Assembly: GCA_003508835.1 (NCBI GenBank)
Contig: PUFA01000661.1
Location: 61,123 to 125,122, forward strand
Length of the DNA: 64,000 nt
Source of the DNA: Eonycteris spelaea
Taxonomy: Eukaryota; Chordata; Mammalia; Chiroptera; Pteropodidae
Direction of reading: 5' to 3'
The position numbers were made by a program, and so were the translations under genes. This document shows positions 46,438-58,439 of this stretch, in pieces (position 1 is the first letter of the stretch; each line of letters starts with the position of its first letter). The notes below the pieces were generated by a model. The model worked only from the letters and a program-made list of their open reading frames with translations, had not been told where the DNA came from and ran no database searches.

Positions 46438-49400
46438 CTACTGGAAAAGGCTAGTGAAGCATGGACCAAGCAAGACTCTCTTTGAAAAAGATAATGCCGT
46501 GGGCAGTGTGGTTGGTGGCCTGGCATGCATGGCATCTTTGCCTACACTGGCAGGCACTGACTGGAGGCAGTGTGTTCTTGTGGGGCAGGGATAGTTTTGA
46601 CTCAGTTCCAGCTGCTCATCATGGAATCTGACACTTTTCAAGGCCTTCCTGGGCCTGACTTGCTTTTCCCCGATGGAACATTTTGGTCTTTGGAGTCAGC
46701 CTGCTGACTGCAAGGGGTGTAATTCATCATTCTCGCTTGCTCTGTGGAGAAAGGAAGGCAGGAGACACGCACACATCCTGGGACTGGGTGTTCCCGTTTG
46801 TGCTCCTTTAACCTCGAGGCATGAAGTCCATGGTGAATGGCCATTTTCTTCTCTAGAATCTGTCCCACAGCTGTCATGAGCTCCTGAGCCTCCACATTCT
46901 CGCTATCCAGAATTAACCTGCTTTTGACTGAATGTTGGCTCTGGGCAGTGGCTGATTTGGGCTTGCGCTTTTGCAAATCATCTTGACCTTGGAATTTTTG
47001 AGGGAAAATCCATTGGACAAATTCCTCATTTTTTTTTAAGAAGCTTTCTGAAACACCCTGTTTTTTCTCTGGCAGCTGGAGGTATTTCCTCCCAACAGAG
47101 CCTACTGATTTTCTCGCTTGAGCAGAGGAACTCATACTCCTGTCTTGACAGGTCCCCAATTTCTCGAGCTTTTCTGCATGATCTCCTGGGTTGAGCCACC
47201 TGCAGTCCTCTCTCTCATAAGTGGGGACAATCATCTCGCTCTGATTCTTCCAAAAGCCTTGATATTTTTGGTCCTGGGCTCCTGCTGCCCTGGACTGCAG
47301 CTTGAGGCTGCCTTGAGGCCACACAGCATCTGGACAACTAGCTTGTCTCCATTGTGTTCCTGGGGATGGCACTGAGGCACCTGAGAGGCCAAGTTGTCAG
47401 TAGCAAGGGGCTTGTGTGGGACGGTCCTGTGGCAGGTTCTCTGACTACCTTCACTTTGTTCCTAAGCTCACCACCTACCTCTGCGTTAAGGAATGGCTCT
47501 CTTGGATCTTAGAGAAGAGACATGCTAGGGTCTAGGGAACTTCTTGGTCCCTGGAGCCTCTAAACTTCTCAAATGTGCATTTGTGTTTTGGGATTTTGTC
47601 AGCACATTGGTTCCCAAGATGTCTCTAGACTCTGGTTGAAAAGCAGGGGACAATGTGACCTCCCCTGCCTCCCTGGCTTCCTTGACTCTCAAAATTGGGG
47701 TCTTGTTCATCTCAGGCACTGTTACGATGGCTGGGGTCTCGTGAGGCATGTAGACCACTCTCCCTCCTGGGTCATTCCTGACCATTGTTGAAATTGGACT
47801 GGGCTCCTTGCTGTCCTTCATGGCCCACTCCATAAACTCACTCTGCAGGTGAGGGTGACATGCCTGAGGGTCCTACCCTCCTGTCTAGCCAGAGAGGCCT
47901 TTGTGGTCCCATGGTCATCAGGAACGGGGATCTGTCCCAGGGCCCTCTGGATTTCCTCACACACTGGTAAGGGGGCCAGGAGAGGCCTCTCCAGGGTGGG
48001 AACTAGCTCCTCTCCTATTGCTTTCTCTCCTAGATGGGGCCGAGGAAGTTTTCCAAGGACCTCAGCAAGCTGGATTTTCCTGTGGTCTCCAGGAACACAG
48101 GGGGCTGAGGGAGGAAAGGCAAACTGCAGAGTGGGTTAGGGTTACACCTTTTTTAACTTAAAAAGATTAATGGACTTGATGACCTTGAGGGGCAGGCTCC
48201 ACATGTGCCTCACCCAAAACCTTGTGATATGTGCTTCCAGCGCCCCTTGAGTGTTTGTGTCGAGGAAGGAAACCCTGTGGGAAGTGTTCACCCAGGGTTC
48301 CCAACCCTTTAAGATTCCCAAATTCCTTGTGTCCATGTGAGCATTGGACTTTGGGAGAAGCATGGTTGACAGCTAGCCAGGATTGACGCACACTCACGGG
48401 GATCAAACCCTCTGATTTGCCCAAATTCCTGCCCAAATGGCCTTTTGGGATGTTTTCTAGATTTTTGTCGAAGCTCCTTGGCAAACCACTTCTCGAGTCC
48501 TTTTGTAAAAGCATCCAGTCATTTTCTGTCCGTTCAGAGTCTGCTTCCTGAAATGCCCCTATAGGCCTTTCGGAGGACCTGGAGAGGTGTTTATGTCTTG
48601 CTTTTTAGCTGGAACCCCACCTTCTGTGCATCCTTGCTGCCTTCACCTGCGAAGGAAGAGGGCCGTGAGGGCCCATGCTTGTCCTTTACCGGACATTTTG
48701 GTAATTCGCTCTGAAGCTGCCTTAGTTCCAGAGACTCTTGTATCTTGCGAGGTAGCTCCCAGCGGTTTTGGATAAGCCATTTTTGGAGGTGTTGCTCCAA
48801 TTGCCTCCGGAGCTCTACTGATGGGTAGATTCTCTGGAAGGATGGAGACCATCCAGCTGTCCTCGGGAAGGTTGGGAGTGAAGATATTAAAGACTTCCTG
48901 AGATCTTTTGACCACAGAGGGCAGAGCCCACCCAGTTTCTAGTCGCTTCTGCAACAAGGGCAATTCTTGATTCTCAATTGAGGTGAGAGATTTCAGCTTG
49001 TTCTGGGCTGTCGGGCAAGACACTCCACAGGCCCTAACCTGGGACAGAGAAGAAGGTCGTAGGATTCGTACAGAAGATTGGAAATGGGCCTGGGCCTGAG
49101 CCAGACGTGGGGCCTGTAATTGCAGCATCGTTGGAATCGAGGCTTGAGATTGTAACTCCAGGTGGGGCAGGGGCTGGCAATGGGAAAGCAGTTGAGGTAG
49201 TTTAGCCTGCAGATGAATCGGGCAGCTATTTGAGATTCCATTGAATAAGAATGAGGGAGACTGTAGTGTGGGAGAATTCTCAGAGATCCAGGCAGTGCCA
49301 CCAGGGATTCGCTGTGCAGAGAGGGGAGACCCCAAAAAAGCTGGTTGTATTTTTGCTGTAGATGGGCCCCGAGACCTCAGGATATGAGAGCTGCTGAGGA

Positions 49401-50367
49401 CTAGGCAGTTGCTCTGGCTTATCTTTTGTGGTCCAGAAGGGTTGCGGGATTGTGGTGTCTGGCTCAGCACCTAGTGATTGCAACACCTCCCCCAAGTTAT
49501 TCAGGTGGTAGTCTGGGCTCATTTGTTTTGGATATAATCCATCTTTGTCTTTTCCCTTCCAAATTTGTATCTTGATTCTCTCTGTGACTTGTATCTCCAG
49601 GAGATTCTGGTCATCAGATTTGAGTAAAGAGGGTCTAACAACCTCCACCATTCTGTCTGGAGTCTCCCCTGAGCAAGGCCTCTTGTGAGTGGTGGGACAG
49701 GTGCTCTTGTTGGGAGTTGCACTGTGATGAGTTTGAGAGGCACAAGCTTTGGCAGCTGCCTGCCACAAGACAGGGTCAAAATGGAACAGCTGGAGTGGCC
49801 AAGGCCTGAGATGCTCAGACTGGGATTGGAGAATGAGAAGGTGTGTGTGGAGATGAGCTTGTGGGATGGAGCTGAGGAGTGCCATCAAGTCACACTGAGG
49901 AGGTGTCATAGTGGAGACTGGGGGTGGTGTAATGGATACAGAGGAGCTTGGAGGTGGAAATTGGGCTCTGAATCAGGGAGGCAAGAGGTAGAAGGGGAAA
50001 GTGCAAGTGGCCGTGGTGAAAGGTCTTCCAGGGGATGGAAAGGTTCTGGTGGCTGAGAGCCACTCAGGGATGAGGATGAACAAACAGAAATTGAAGAGGT
50101 AGTTGGACTTTGTGACAGGGCAGAGGCCAGAGGTAGCAGATGTTCAGTCAGAGAACTGGGGAAGTCAACGGGGACATGACGGAAGTAGCATCTTCCAAAG
50201 GCTCCACACAGGGCTGGCGAGCTCCCTCAGGAACTGCTTTGCACATCTCACCAGTGGCTTCTTGACTTGAGTTCGAGAAAAGCTGCCTTTGTCAGGGAGC
50301 CTTCCCAGGTGGCTGCAGGACATGGAGGCACAAGCTGCAGCCAGGGGCGTGGGGCCAGGAGGTCCTC
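46438..50367 (-). pseudogene. SPATA31: SPATA31 pseudogene exon 4 (large, frameshifted)
   Basis: The main exon of about 3.9 kb is close to the family's usual size. The acceptor is probably 'accctgcag' (AG at 50,369-50,368). The frame kept from exon 3 meets a TGA at 50,292-50,294 and, after recovering similarity (Val-Glu-Pro-Leu-Glu-Asp), another TGA near 50,149. Similarity then shifts between frames: 50,110-49,970; 49,960-49,350; 49,340-48,830; 48,800-48,591; 48,540-48,360; 48,350-48,142; 47,833-47,525; 47,372-46,640; 46,641-46,438. The last piece ends in TAG at 46,438-46,440. Long open runs between breaks suggest loss that is not very ancient, or a sequence with many indel errors. Confidence 0.85.
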
Positions 50368-50552
50368 CTGCAGGGTGGGCACCTGGTGCCTAGGGTCCTC
50401 CCCATCCCTGACATTTATTCCATAGTGCCCCTGCTGTCCCTCGCCCCAGGGCTGTAGCCACACCCCACCCCATTGCTCTCCCTTCCAGGTCAGTTCAAGG
50501 TGTCCAGCAGCCCAGAGGGTGGCGGACCCGAGAGAAGGGGAAGATTCTTTAC

Positions 50553-50612
50553 CTTTGCAGAAGAGAAATCAGGCCCCGAGCCTCTCCAGTTCTTGCAGGC
50601 AATCTCTGCAAG
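50553..50612 (-). pseudogene. SPATA31: SPATA31 pseudogene exon 3
   Basis: A 60-nt exon with acceptor 'gatttccag' (AG at 50,614-50,613) and donor AAAG|GTAAAG (GT at 50,552-50,551). In frame with exon 2 it reads Ser-Leu-Gln...Gly-Glu-Ala-Arg-Gly-Leu-Ile-Ser-Leu-Leu-Gln, matching the short conserved exon 3 peptide of the family. Phase is conserved into exon 4. Confidence 0.8.
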
Positions 50613-51224
50613 CTGGAAATCAGGAGACTGGGTCATGTGGTGAAGGCAGGGCCTTGGGGGTCTTACAGGAGTCTAGGGCAATGGTCCCTTAGGGAGACAC
50701 CTTAAATGGAGATCTCTGGAGCCCAAGCATCCAGGTCAAGGACAATAAATAATTCCTGACAGTGATGGCAAGGCTCAAGAAGGGTAAAACTTTTTCTTTT
50801 ACAAAGTGCTTCTGCATCCATTACCCCCTGCGGACCTCACAATTGCCCCATGGGGGAGCAAGAGGTCAGGGGGCACCTTACAGAGTAAACTGAGTGATGG
50901 TAAACAACTTTTCACAGTTGGACCAGGAGGGAGTGGGTGGGAGAGTCTCACCTTCCAGTCAGACACTATTGAACTGACAGTCTGAATACTCCTGCTGGGT
51001 GACACCCATTTCCAGGCCCTCAGATGCTTCATTCAGAACACAATTCCGAAAAGTATCCGGATTTTAATTTTCCCAAGAGTCTCCCCGAGGCTCTGTTTGT
51101 GAGAAACAGGCTCCGCTGCTGGCATCTTGGAGACCTGGACCTGGACCCTCAGGAACCAGAGAGGTGGTGGGGGGGCGGGGGTGGCCCAAACCCTTTGGCA
51201 CAGGTCTGAAGGGCAGAAACTCAC

Positions 51225-51283
51225 CTTTCAAAGCTCTGCTTTTTTTCTCTGCTCTTACTTCTCCTCTTCGGCTCCACTGAATG
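51225..51283 (-). pseudogene. SPATA31: SPATA31 pseudogene exon 2
   Basis: Bounded by the acceptor 'ttgtctctcag' (AG at 51,285-51,284) and the donor AG|GTGAGT (GT at 51,224-51,223). The 59-nt exon reads in frame from exon 1 as a basic Arg/Lys/Ser-rich stretch, as in SPATA31 proteins, with two bases left over for the next codon. Confidence 0.8.
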
Positions 51284-51988
51284 CTGAGAGACAAGAAAAT
51301 GTGAGGGGCTAGACTCATTCTCACTCTCCTGTCTCTACACAAGCTACAGGAGCTCAGTGTTCATGAACAAAGTGACTTTCTACAGTTAATTAATGAGGCT
51401 CTCTAATTTTTCCCCTTTTATTTTTTTATGAAGTAGATAAGATATGTTGTTTTTCTTGGATGAGTGGAAAAAAGAATCTTTGTGAGAACCACCATGGATT
51501 TGTTGCATAAAAAAAGGAAAAAACATGCATTTTCAGAACAGGCCCCTCTGAGCTCAGTCAGGTAGGACTCTGGTTTCCCAGGCCAGAGCCCCACTCCAGC
51601 CTCTGCTCAGAGGTGCTCAGGGGCTCTGCACTGACCTCGCATCGGCCCCAACAGAGGAGAGGCTCGACCTGGCTACCTGCCACAGGAAAGCAGTTGGTGA
51701 ACTAGGCTCAGGGTCCTGTCACTCTGTAGAGATCCAACCCTTACTTAGCATCTGGGACTATGCCCTGGAGCCCTCCACCACACCTGGACTCCTGATCCAA
51801 GATCTTCAGATCAAAATCCGTGTGCTCCCTCTAACCCCTGCTCGGCCTGGCTTGTTCCTAGAACGTGATGCTCTGTTCATTCCCAAGAATTCCCGTCTCA
51901 CCATTTTCTCTAGGTGATTCAGAAAAGATGAAAGAAGAATAAGAAAAAAAAGATCATCTCTGCTGGGTCTGGGCCAAGGCTTCCTTAC

Positions 51989-52204
51989 CTTCCTGATGTT
52001 TCCATGTTCCCTAGGTGGTGGTAAGGATGGATTACTCTGGAAGCAGAAGAGTAACAGGAGGAAGAGCCCCAGTCCACACAGGAAGCCGAGGATGGTATCA
52101 ATCACCGAGGGAGTGAAACCGAAGCTTATCCATGTAGCAACAACGCTCTTCAGAGAAGAGAGAGGAATTTCCATGATCTGAATATCACTGCTGCCTTCTG
52201 GCAA
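51989..52204 (-). pseudogene. SPATA31: SPATA31 pseudogene exon 1 (intact)
   Basis: An open frame from ATG 52,204, or more likely ATG 52,174, to the donor AAG|GTAAGG (GT at 51,988-51,987). From 52,174 it is exactly 62 codons. It carries the family's N-terminal signature: a Trp-Ile-Ser-Phe stretch, then a membrane segment (Val-Ile-Asp-Thr-Ile-Leu-Gly onward, about 23 hydrophobic residues), a Pro-rich linker and a His-Gly-Asn-Ile-Arg-Lys end. No damage is visible in this exon. Part of it (52,004-52,094) is duplicated upstream at 52,765-52,855. Confidence 0.88.
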
Positions 52205-52764
52205 CTGAGCACTGGAAGTTCAATTGGGGTCAGAAACCCAGGCTCACCCACATCACAGAGCTGTGGCCTAGTCACAAAGGTTCCTGAGGGCGGGGCAGGA
52301 TAATAAGAAGAGGAGGCTGAACTACTGCTCTTCCCTCACCATCCAGCTACACATACCTCTGTCCTGGGCCTTCTAGATCTCTCATTCCAGCTCCACTCAA
52401 TCTGTCAGAGAGGCCTTAGATGATTTTCTCTTAATGTTATGTGGAAACCAGATGTCACCCAGTTCCCCATTGCCCCTTAGAGATCTTGACTCGAGGCCCA
52501 CCCATTCCATAATCCTTGAAAATCTGAAGTTGATTCTGAAAATTTGGTGACTTTGGGGACTTTTATTCTATTTCCTCTGTCCTCAACTCCAACTTCCCTA
52601 CATAATGTTTTTCGTCTTGTATAAACCAGGACACAGAACTTTTACACTTACTTAGTTTTGTGAATTTTAAATAGTGTGTTTTGTCACATTTTCAATCAGA
52701 GAGACCTGTATACAAAAAATTAGAAATGCGTTATTCAAATTCATAAATCTATTTGTGAAAGATA
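52205..52764. other. Upstream flank of SPATA31 exon 1
   Basis: Non-coding. No TATA box is clear, and no CpG island, as is usual for testis-specific SPATA31 promoters. Confidence 0.4.
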
Positions 52765-52855
52765 ATGTTCCCTAGGTGGTGGTAAGGATGGATTACTCTG
52801 GAAGCAGAAGAGTAACAGGAGGAAGAGCCCCAGTCCACACAGGAAGCTGAGGATG
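52765..52855 (-). pseudogene. SPATA31: Duplicated 91-bp piece of SPATA31 exon 1
   Basis: Identical to 52,004-52,094 except for one base (T at 52,848 against C at 52,087), in the same orientation, 761 bp away. It lacks the exon's start and its splice donor, and is followed by unrelated AT-rich DNA, so it is a non-functional fragment. Confidence 0.95.
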
Positions 52856-52928
52856 ATAATTTTCTAACTTGGGATCATTTATAATTTTGGAGTTCATAAA
52901 GCTTTCAACTGCACAAAGACTTTTCAGA

Positions 52929-52929
<1 letters not shown>

Positions 52930-52976
<47 letters not shown>
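52930..52976. repeat. (CA)n microsatellite
   Basis: Uninterrupted CA repeat, just downstream of the duplicated exon 1 fragment. Confidence 0.98.
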
Positions 52977-52977
<1 letters not shown>

Positions 52978-53119
52978 CCTTTTACAAAACAATTCAGTAT
53001 TTTTAGTTCCAATAATCCATAATTTTCTACTTAAATTTTTTTTATATGTTGACTTGACTCAACTTTGTATTTGCCAAAATGAAGATAGTTCTTACTCTCC
53101 ACGTAAGTTTTGAAATATG

Positions 53120-53462
53120 TCTTAGTCCTTTAGAGTTGCTATAATAAGGTACCAAAGACTGGGTAGAACAGAAACCATAGAAATTTACTTCTCATAGTTC
53201 TAGAGGCTAGAATTCCAAGATCAAAGTACCAGCATAGTCACTTTCCGGTGAGGGCCCTCTTCCTGGTTCGTAGCCAGCACCTTCTCGCTGTGTCCTCACA
53301 TGGTGGGAGGGGGCTAGGAATCTCTCTGGAGCCTCTTTTATAAGATACCAATCTCAATAATGAGGGCTTATAAGCACCACCCAAAGGCCCCACCTCCTAT
53401 CATCTTTAGGAGTTAGGATTTCAGCATAGAAATTTTGGGAGAAACACAAATTATTCATACAT
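53120..53462 (-). mobile_element. MaLR (MST/MLT1-type) LTR, antisense
   Basis: The reversed LTR reads 'cttagtcctttagagttgctataataaggtaccaaagactgggt', 'gaaatttacttctcatagttctagaggctag', 'gtgagggccctcttcctggttcgtagccagcaccttctcgctgtgtcctcacatggtggga', 'cccaaaggccccacctcctatcat', 'gttaggatttcagcatagaaattttggg'. Nearly complete. Confidence 0.88.
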
Positions 53463-56400
53463 GTGCACATGTGCTACACCCAGAAGCCAGGAATGGGTTA
53501 AGGTAGCTAAGGTACCGACTCTTAAGGTCTATATGGTGGAGGGTGAGCCTAGGATTCAAAGCCTGGAGCTAATTCAGGTCTTGAGCAGTCTCTTCAGATA
53601 CCCCTAGTGTGTTTTGTTCATATTCTTCTTTGCCTTTCCCTGCCCTCCCCTCCAGACTCCTAGGACCCCAAGTCCAGCCTGAACCATAGAGAGAGAGAGA
53701 GAGAGAGCCTTGAGTCCCATATGGAATCCCCTTATGGTATAATTCTGCATCCCCTCAGCAGCAGTCATCAGGATTCTCTGAGGGATTCACATGACAAATT
53801 TGTCTTAACACTCCAGGTGCACATAAAAATAATGTGTGTCCCCTGCTTGCTAGTTTTTAATACAGCTTTAGTGGGAATGAGGGCATTTGGGTTTATTGGC
53901 TGTATTGTCATGAACAAACACATTCATGAGCACCTCTTCTACATCTACTAATGCTTCCAGGATCCTTTAAGATATTCTTACCTTGAAGTCAAACTTTTAT
54001 CAAAATGTGGTTTTCCTTGTACTTGTATTTGGATGTACATTTTGTTCATTATCTTCAATATGTTTTATTCTGATGGGTTTTTTTGACAATTAAAAATCTT
54101 ATCTGATAATCTTCATCTTGATTTATTGTTTTATTATACCTTATTTCTGTCATTTTTCATCCTTTATTTTCCATATTTTCTTTATAGTTCTGTGTCTTCC
54201 CTCCTTTTGCATCTTCCGCTTTATAGATCAAACGTTCTTCTATTTGTTTGAAATTTAGAAAATTTTAATATCGTAATGGTTTGGTATCATTAATTATGTT
54301 AATTTCCTCCTCAACTTCTTACATGTGTCAATATTAATCTCATCTCAGCAAACCAAGCAAGAACTCTTGCCTCCTCCCACCTCCTCTCATTTTGCTTTCT
54401 CCATTACAGAAGCCCATATCTCAAGGGGATATTTTCTGGAACTTTACTTTTGGGCTATCTCAGATATGCTACACTTCCATCTATATTCTAGATACAATGG
54501 ACATCAACCTCAATCCTTTTCTCCACAAAACTAATAGCATGTTCCTATGATTATTTTTCTTTCTACTAGAGTATTTCTTCTAGGAATATTTTCAAATGGG
54601 TGTCTGTGAAGTAAAAATGTTAATGCCTCCGTTTTTGGTAACATCTTTGTTTGTGCCCTCATATTTAAAAGAGGTTGGCCACATGTGAGTCAAGGCTTAA
54701 AATTCATTTCCTTTCAATTCTTTAAAATACTACTCCACTAGATTCTTGCTCCAACAATATAAGGCCTGATATCAATCAAAATCAATTTTTCTTTAAAGAA
54801 TTATCTGACTTTTCATAATTTTGACAGGGAGTTATAAAACAAAGAGTATAAATCACTCTGCAGCTACAAGCTTAACTAAATTGTTAATGCAATATGAAAA
54901 AACTGAACTTTCTCGAGACATTGAAGTGCACAAGATTATTAACTATTTCACTCATTCAGGGGAAAAAAATGGCAAAGAAACTTGATGAAAGAGACAGTCA
55001 ATAGATCCAAGTTCGGTTGGATGCCCTTAAAATGAGCATCCAAAGATCGATGCTGACAGCTGGCAGCAGGCCTTATGAGCTGTCTGTACAAAATTCATCA
55101 TTCATCAAAGAGAATGATAAGAATTAGGTATCTTGATGATGTGCTGAAAGAGGTGTTATGTTTCTTTTTAATCATTCAAAATAAAGCTTTGTTAAACTCC
55201 TGGAAAATAAGAAATAGATGTACAGCATTTGAAGAAACTACCATATTTTTATGTATTTAAAATGACATCTCTTGTAGTTTGTATCCTATTTCGGAAATGA
55301 ATTTTAGCATTGAAGGTATATAATTAAAAATAACATGGTTTCAAACAATTAATGAAGAGTAAAAAGGTCATTGGTTTATCTTTTTGATTCCTGGAATCTG
55401 TATTTTTTTTTGAGGTGTTCACATGTGATTGTATTGCCTTCTTACAAACAAAATCATGCCACCTGCACCTGTGTTAAGAAATAACAAAAAACCCCAAATT
55501 ATGGTACTGTCAATTCATTTGAGATTCTATGATCAAAATCAATCTATGGACAAAGATGAGAGAAGACTTTATTATAATTACAAAAGAGAATGTAAATTGC
55601 ACAAGCTTGACCATATAAACATCAACCTATATTCGCTAGAAGTTGAAAGCCATGATAGAGAATGTTGCAAAGGAAGAAAGGGGACACTAATTTCTGCATG
55701 TTACTGAGCCAGTTATTGTTGCTCAAAATGGAAGGACAACATATTATTTAAGCATAATACCAAATACAGTAATATATTATTTAGAGAAAGCGAAAAAATA
55801 AGAACAACTTAACATTTTAGCTTAAAGAACAAATGGAAAAATGTGCTTTTAGGATAAAAAAAGTGGAGAAAATGAGCTTTATTTTTTATCATTCATAAGA
55901 AGTAATGATTTTACTTAAAACTGACAAAATTAGGTGTTTATATAGCTTCATTTATATATGGTAAAAATTGCTTATCTCTGAAGAGCAGGACAAGGGCCTG
56001 TGGAAAGGAAAAACGTGTTTTTTTTTTTTATTATTTTTCCGTGTACTAGTAGATGTCCTTGGAATAGTTCAAAATGGCACGCATCTGTAAAATTAGGTTT
56101 CTTTTAGCCAAAAGTGTGTGAAAAGACATTGACTCACCTAATATCTTATGACACTTGAATTTATATATTATTAAATTATAATTTTTGGAAGAACATAAAT
56201 ATACCCATAAACAGCCAGGACATGACACTGGACACTATGTTCTGCTTTTCTAAAATGTAAAATTTCTTATATTAAAAATAATAATGATGAGTTACACATT
56301 TTTTAAGAAACATTTTTAATATAAATGCTAGTTTTTCACTTGTAATCAGTGGTAGAACAAAGTCAATCAAAGTTAACATTTATATTTTCAAAATTATCAA

Positions 56401-57993
56401 ATTTAGATTGTGATTCAAATATTTCTATTAAAATGTTTAAGCATAGAATGATATAAAGTTGTTGTTCACTTATTAATACCTTCTCATTTCTTTCTGGGAT
56501 TGGTATCACCAGTCGTGGTCAGACATCTTATCAAAGAAATATACTTGTAGTTTTTCAAGGTACATCATGGGAAAAGTTTTATTCATGATTTGATCCTAGT
56601 GTTCATGTATAACTGGATGGTGATGACCACCATCAATAGAACCATTAGATGCAAAGAAAACGATTGTCTCTTAACACAGAGAAATACCACAGAAGAGCAG
56701 GAAAAGATATAAAGGCTGCAAGTCTTCAAACCTGAATGATCCATAAGAGATTTTGGTGAGAATAAACATTTGAAAATCATAACCAATTTTACTGTTTCAT
56801 TATTTAATACTTTGCATTAGAAAGTTTATGCACTACAGATTATTTTGGAAATAAGTAGAAATAAATGAGCCGTTAGTAATTATCACTGGAACATGTTTAA
56901 ATAACAATTGATCCACAAAAAATTGAACTTTTAAGACACAGACATCTTTTACTGAAGTTCAGTATATGTCCTACTATGACTTTTAAATCCTTTCTTCAGA
57001 GAACATTTACTTACTTAAGCATTAGATTATCAAAACTTTGAAACGAAAATTTCAAAGATAGGGAGATAAACTTTAAAGTGGGACACACATTCTGATTATA
57101 ACACTGAGTTTAGTATTGCAGATATATTTCAAGGACACTGAGAAAATGAAATACAAGGGTGTGCATGGGCACCATTGCCCCAGTGTGGCTCCTCTTAAGA
57201 GAATGATTATGCTGACTCATCAGGGACTCTCATGTCATCCACTACAAAGTCACGGCTAGCGTGAAATGTGGCCCAACGTGAAAGAACCTTGATCTCTTGA
57301 GAACATGAGCAAATAAGGTTAAAATAAAATCTTGGAATAAATGAGCATTTCTCTAAGTAGGAAATTCAGAGTCCTTGAGAATGACTCCTTAAAGGGCTTC
57401 CAGATGACTTGAAAATAAAAGTTTAAATAAGTAGTCTGGGCCATGTAGGATGAAACGAAATAACAATGAGTAGAGTAGCGAAATTCTTTACTAACTGTTA
57501 TAAATAGTAGGAGTCGATTGATGTTTAGGATGGTGTAAAAGAAGAATCAAAGGAAAGTTAAAACTTGGAAAACTAAATATTCGGAGAAATCCTTTTCTAA
57601 AAAAATGTGTAATAAGATCTTTAAAAACAACTATGTAAATGCATGGCTGAGTCAAAATAAGGGAATTCCTCAGAGGCCTGGCAGAACAAGAAATCATGAA
57701 TCCAGAGGTATAAGTGAGTGCCTAGCCTGGCATTTACTCTGGAGTGTCTCCCAATGACTGGCAACCCAGATCTTGGGTTTTATAGGTCCATAACCTCCTA
57801 ATTTTGAGAGAGACTGATGAGCAATTGAAGAGAAATAACTCTTCCATAAATCCAGAATTTCTAAAGGGCAGTATGTTAACTACCTGGACTAGGAAAATCC
57901 CACCCCCGTAGGGACGCAGTGAAAATACATGCCTGCCTTTTTCTTGGTCCTAGTAGGGTAGGAAAAACACTAAAAAAAAAGAAAGAAAGTAAA

Positions 57994-57995
<2 letters not shown>
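53463..57995. other. Long unassigned AT-rich interval
   Basis: About 4.5 kb with no supported gene or nameable repeat. A (GA)n run lies at about 53,690-53,708. Frames at 55075-55260 and 55429-55707 (+) have protein-like stretches but no recognised domain or splice support. Confidence 0.5.
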
Positions 57996-58040
<45 letters not shown>

Positions 58041-58072
58041 TGCGCGCGTGCATGCGCGTATGTGTGTGTGTG
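57996..58072. repeat. Alternating purine-pyrimidine tract: (TG)n with CG-rich centre
   Basis: 77 bases of strictly alternating purine and pyrimidine: TG units, then 'acgtgcgcgcgtgcatgcgcg', then TG units again. The frames on both strands are repeat artefacts. Confidence 0.97.
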
Positions 58073-58439
58073 AGTGATAATTCATAAATATAAGACAATA
58101 GCCACAAGAGTTTTAGGTTTGCATTCACTATATGTAGCCTGAAAAGCGTCATGGCGGGAAATCAGCTTCCTGTAGTGTTGGCACCTGATTGATCTGAGAA
58201 GTGAAGCCGTGAAGAGAACCACAGATATTTGGAAACTTGGTATATGACAGGTTTCATTGACGGTAAGTGGAGAAGTAGTGTATTTCTCCAAAAACAATAC
58301 TGGTTGGATTGATCCCATATGGACAAAAGTGAAATTGACCCTTGTCCCACATACCATACAGGAAATCTATTTTATTTGAATAAGGTGATAATTGATAAAG
58401 ACAGCATTAAAAAAATAGGAGAAAAATGAGGGAAATCTT

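Larger units (their letters stand above)
46438..52204 (-). pseudogene. SPATA31: SPATA31-family unprocessed pseudogene
   Basis: Spermatogenesis-associated 31 (FAM75) genes encode large, disordered, Ser/Pro/Gln-rich testis proteins with one N-terminal membrane segment, implicated in spermatid maturation. Here all four expected exons occur in order on the minus strand with usable GT-AG sites, so this is not a retrocopy. The start is best placed at 52,174 (Met-Glu-Ile-Pro), as in family members. Exon 4 is damaged: an in-frame TGA at 50,292-50,294, then frame changes near 50.15, 49.97, 49.34, 48.81, 48.55, 48.35, somewhere in 47.8-47.4 and at 46.64 kb, while SPATA31 similarity persists across all three frames to the C-terminal end. 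The hallmark block with Gly-Leu-Ile-Pro-Val-x-Val-Arg lies near 48,400. Which paralogue (A, C, D or E type) cannot be decided; the A type fits well from memory. Confidence 0.88.

Noticed and set aside
49685..50056. 123-codon plus-strand Gly/Glu-rich frame
   Set aside because: It is the reverse of SPATA31 exon 4; the Ser/Pro-rich sense strand produces it.
52793..52975. 60-codon minus-strand frame upstream of SPATA31
   Set aside because: It consists of the CA repeat plus the antisense-strand reading of the duplicated exon fragment in another phase.
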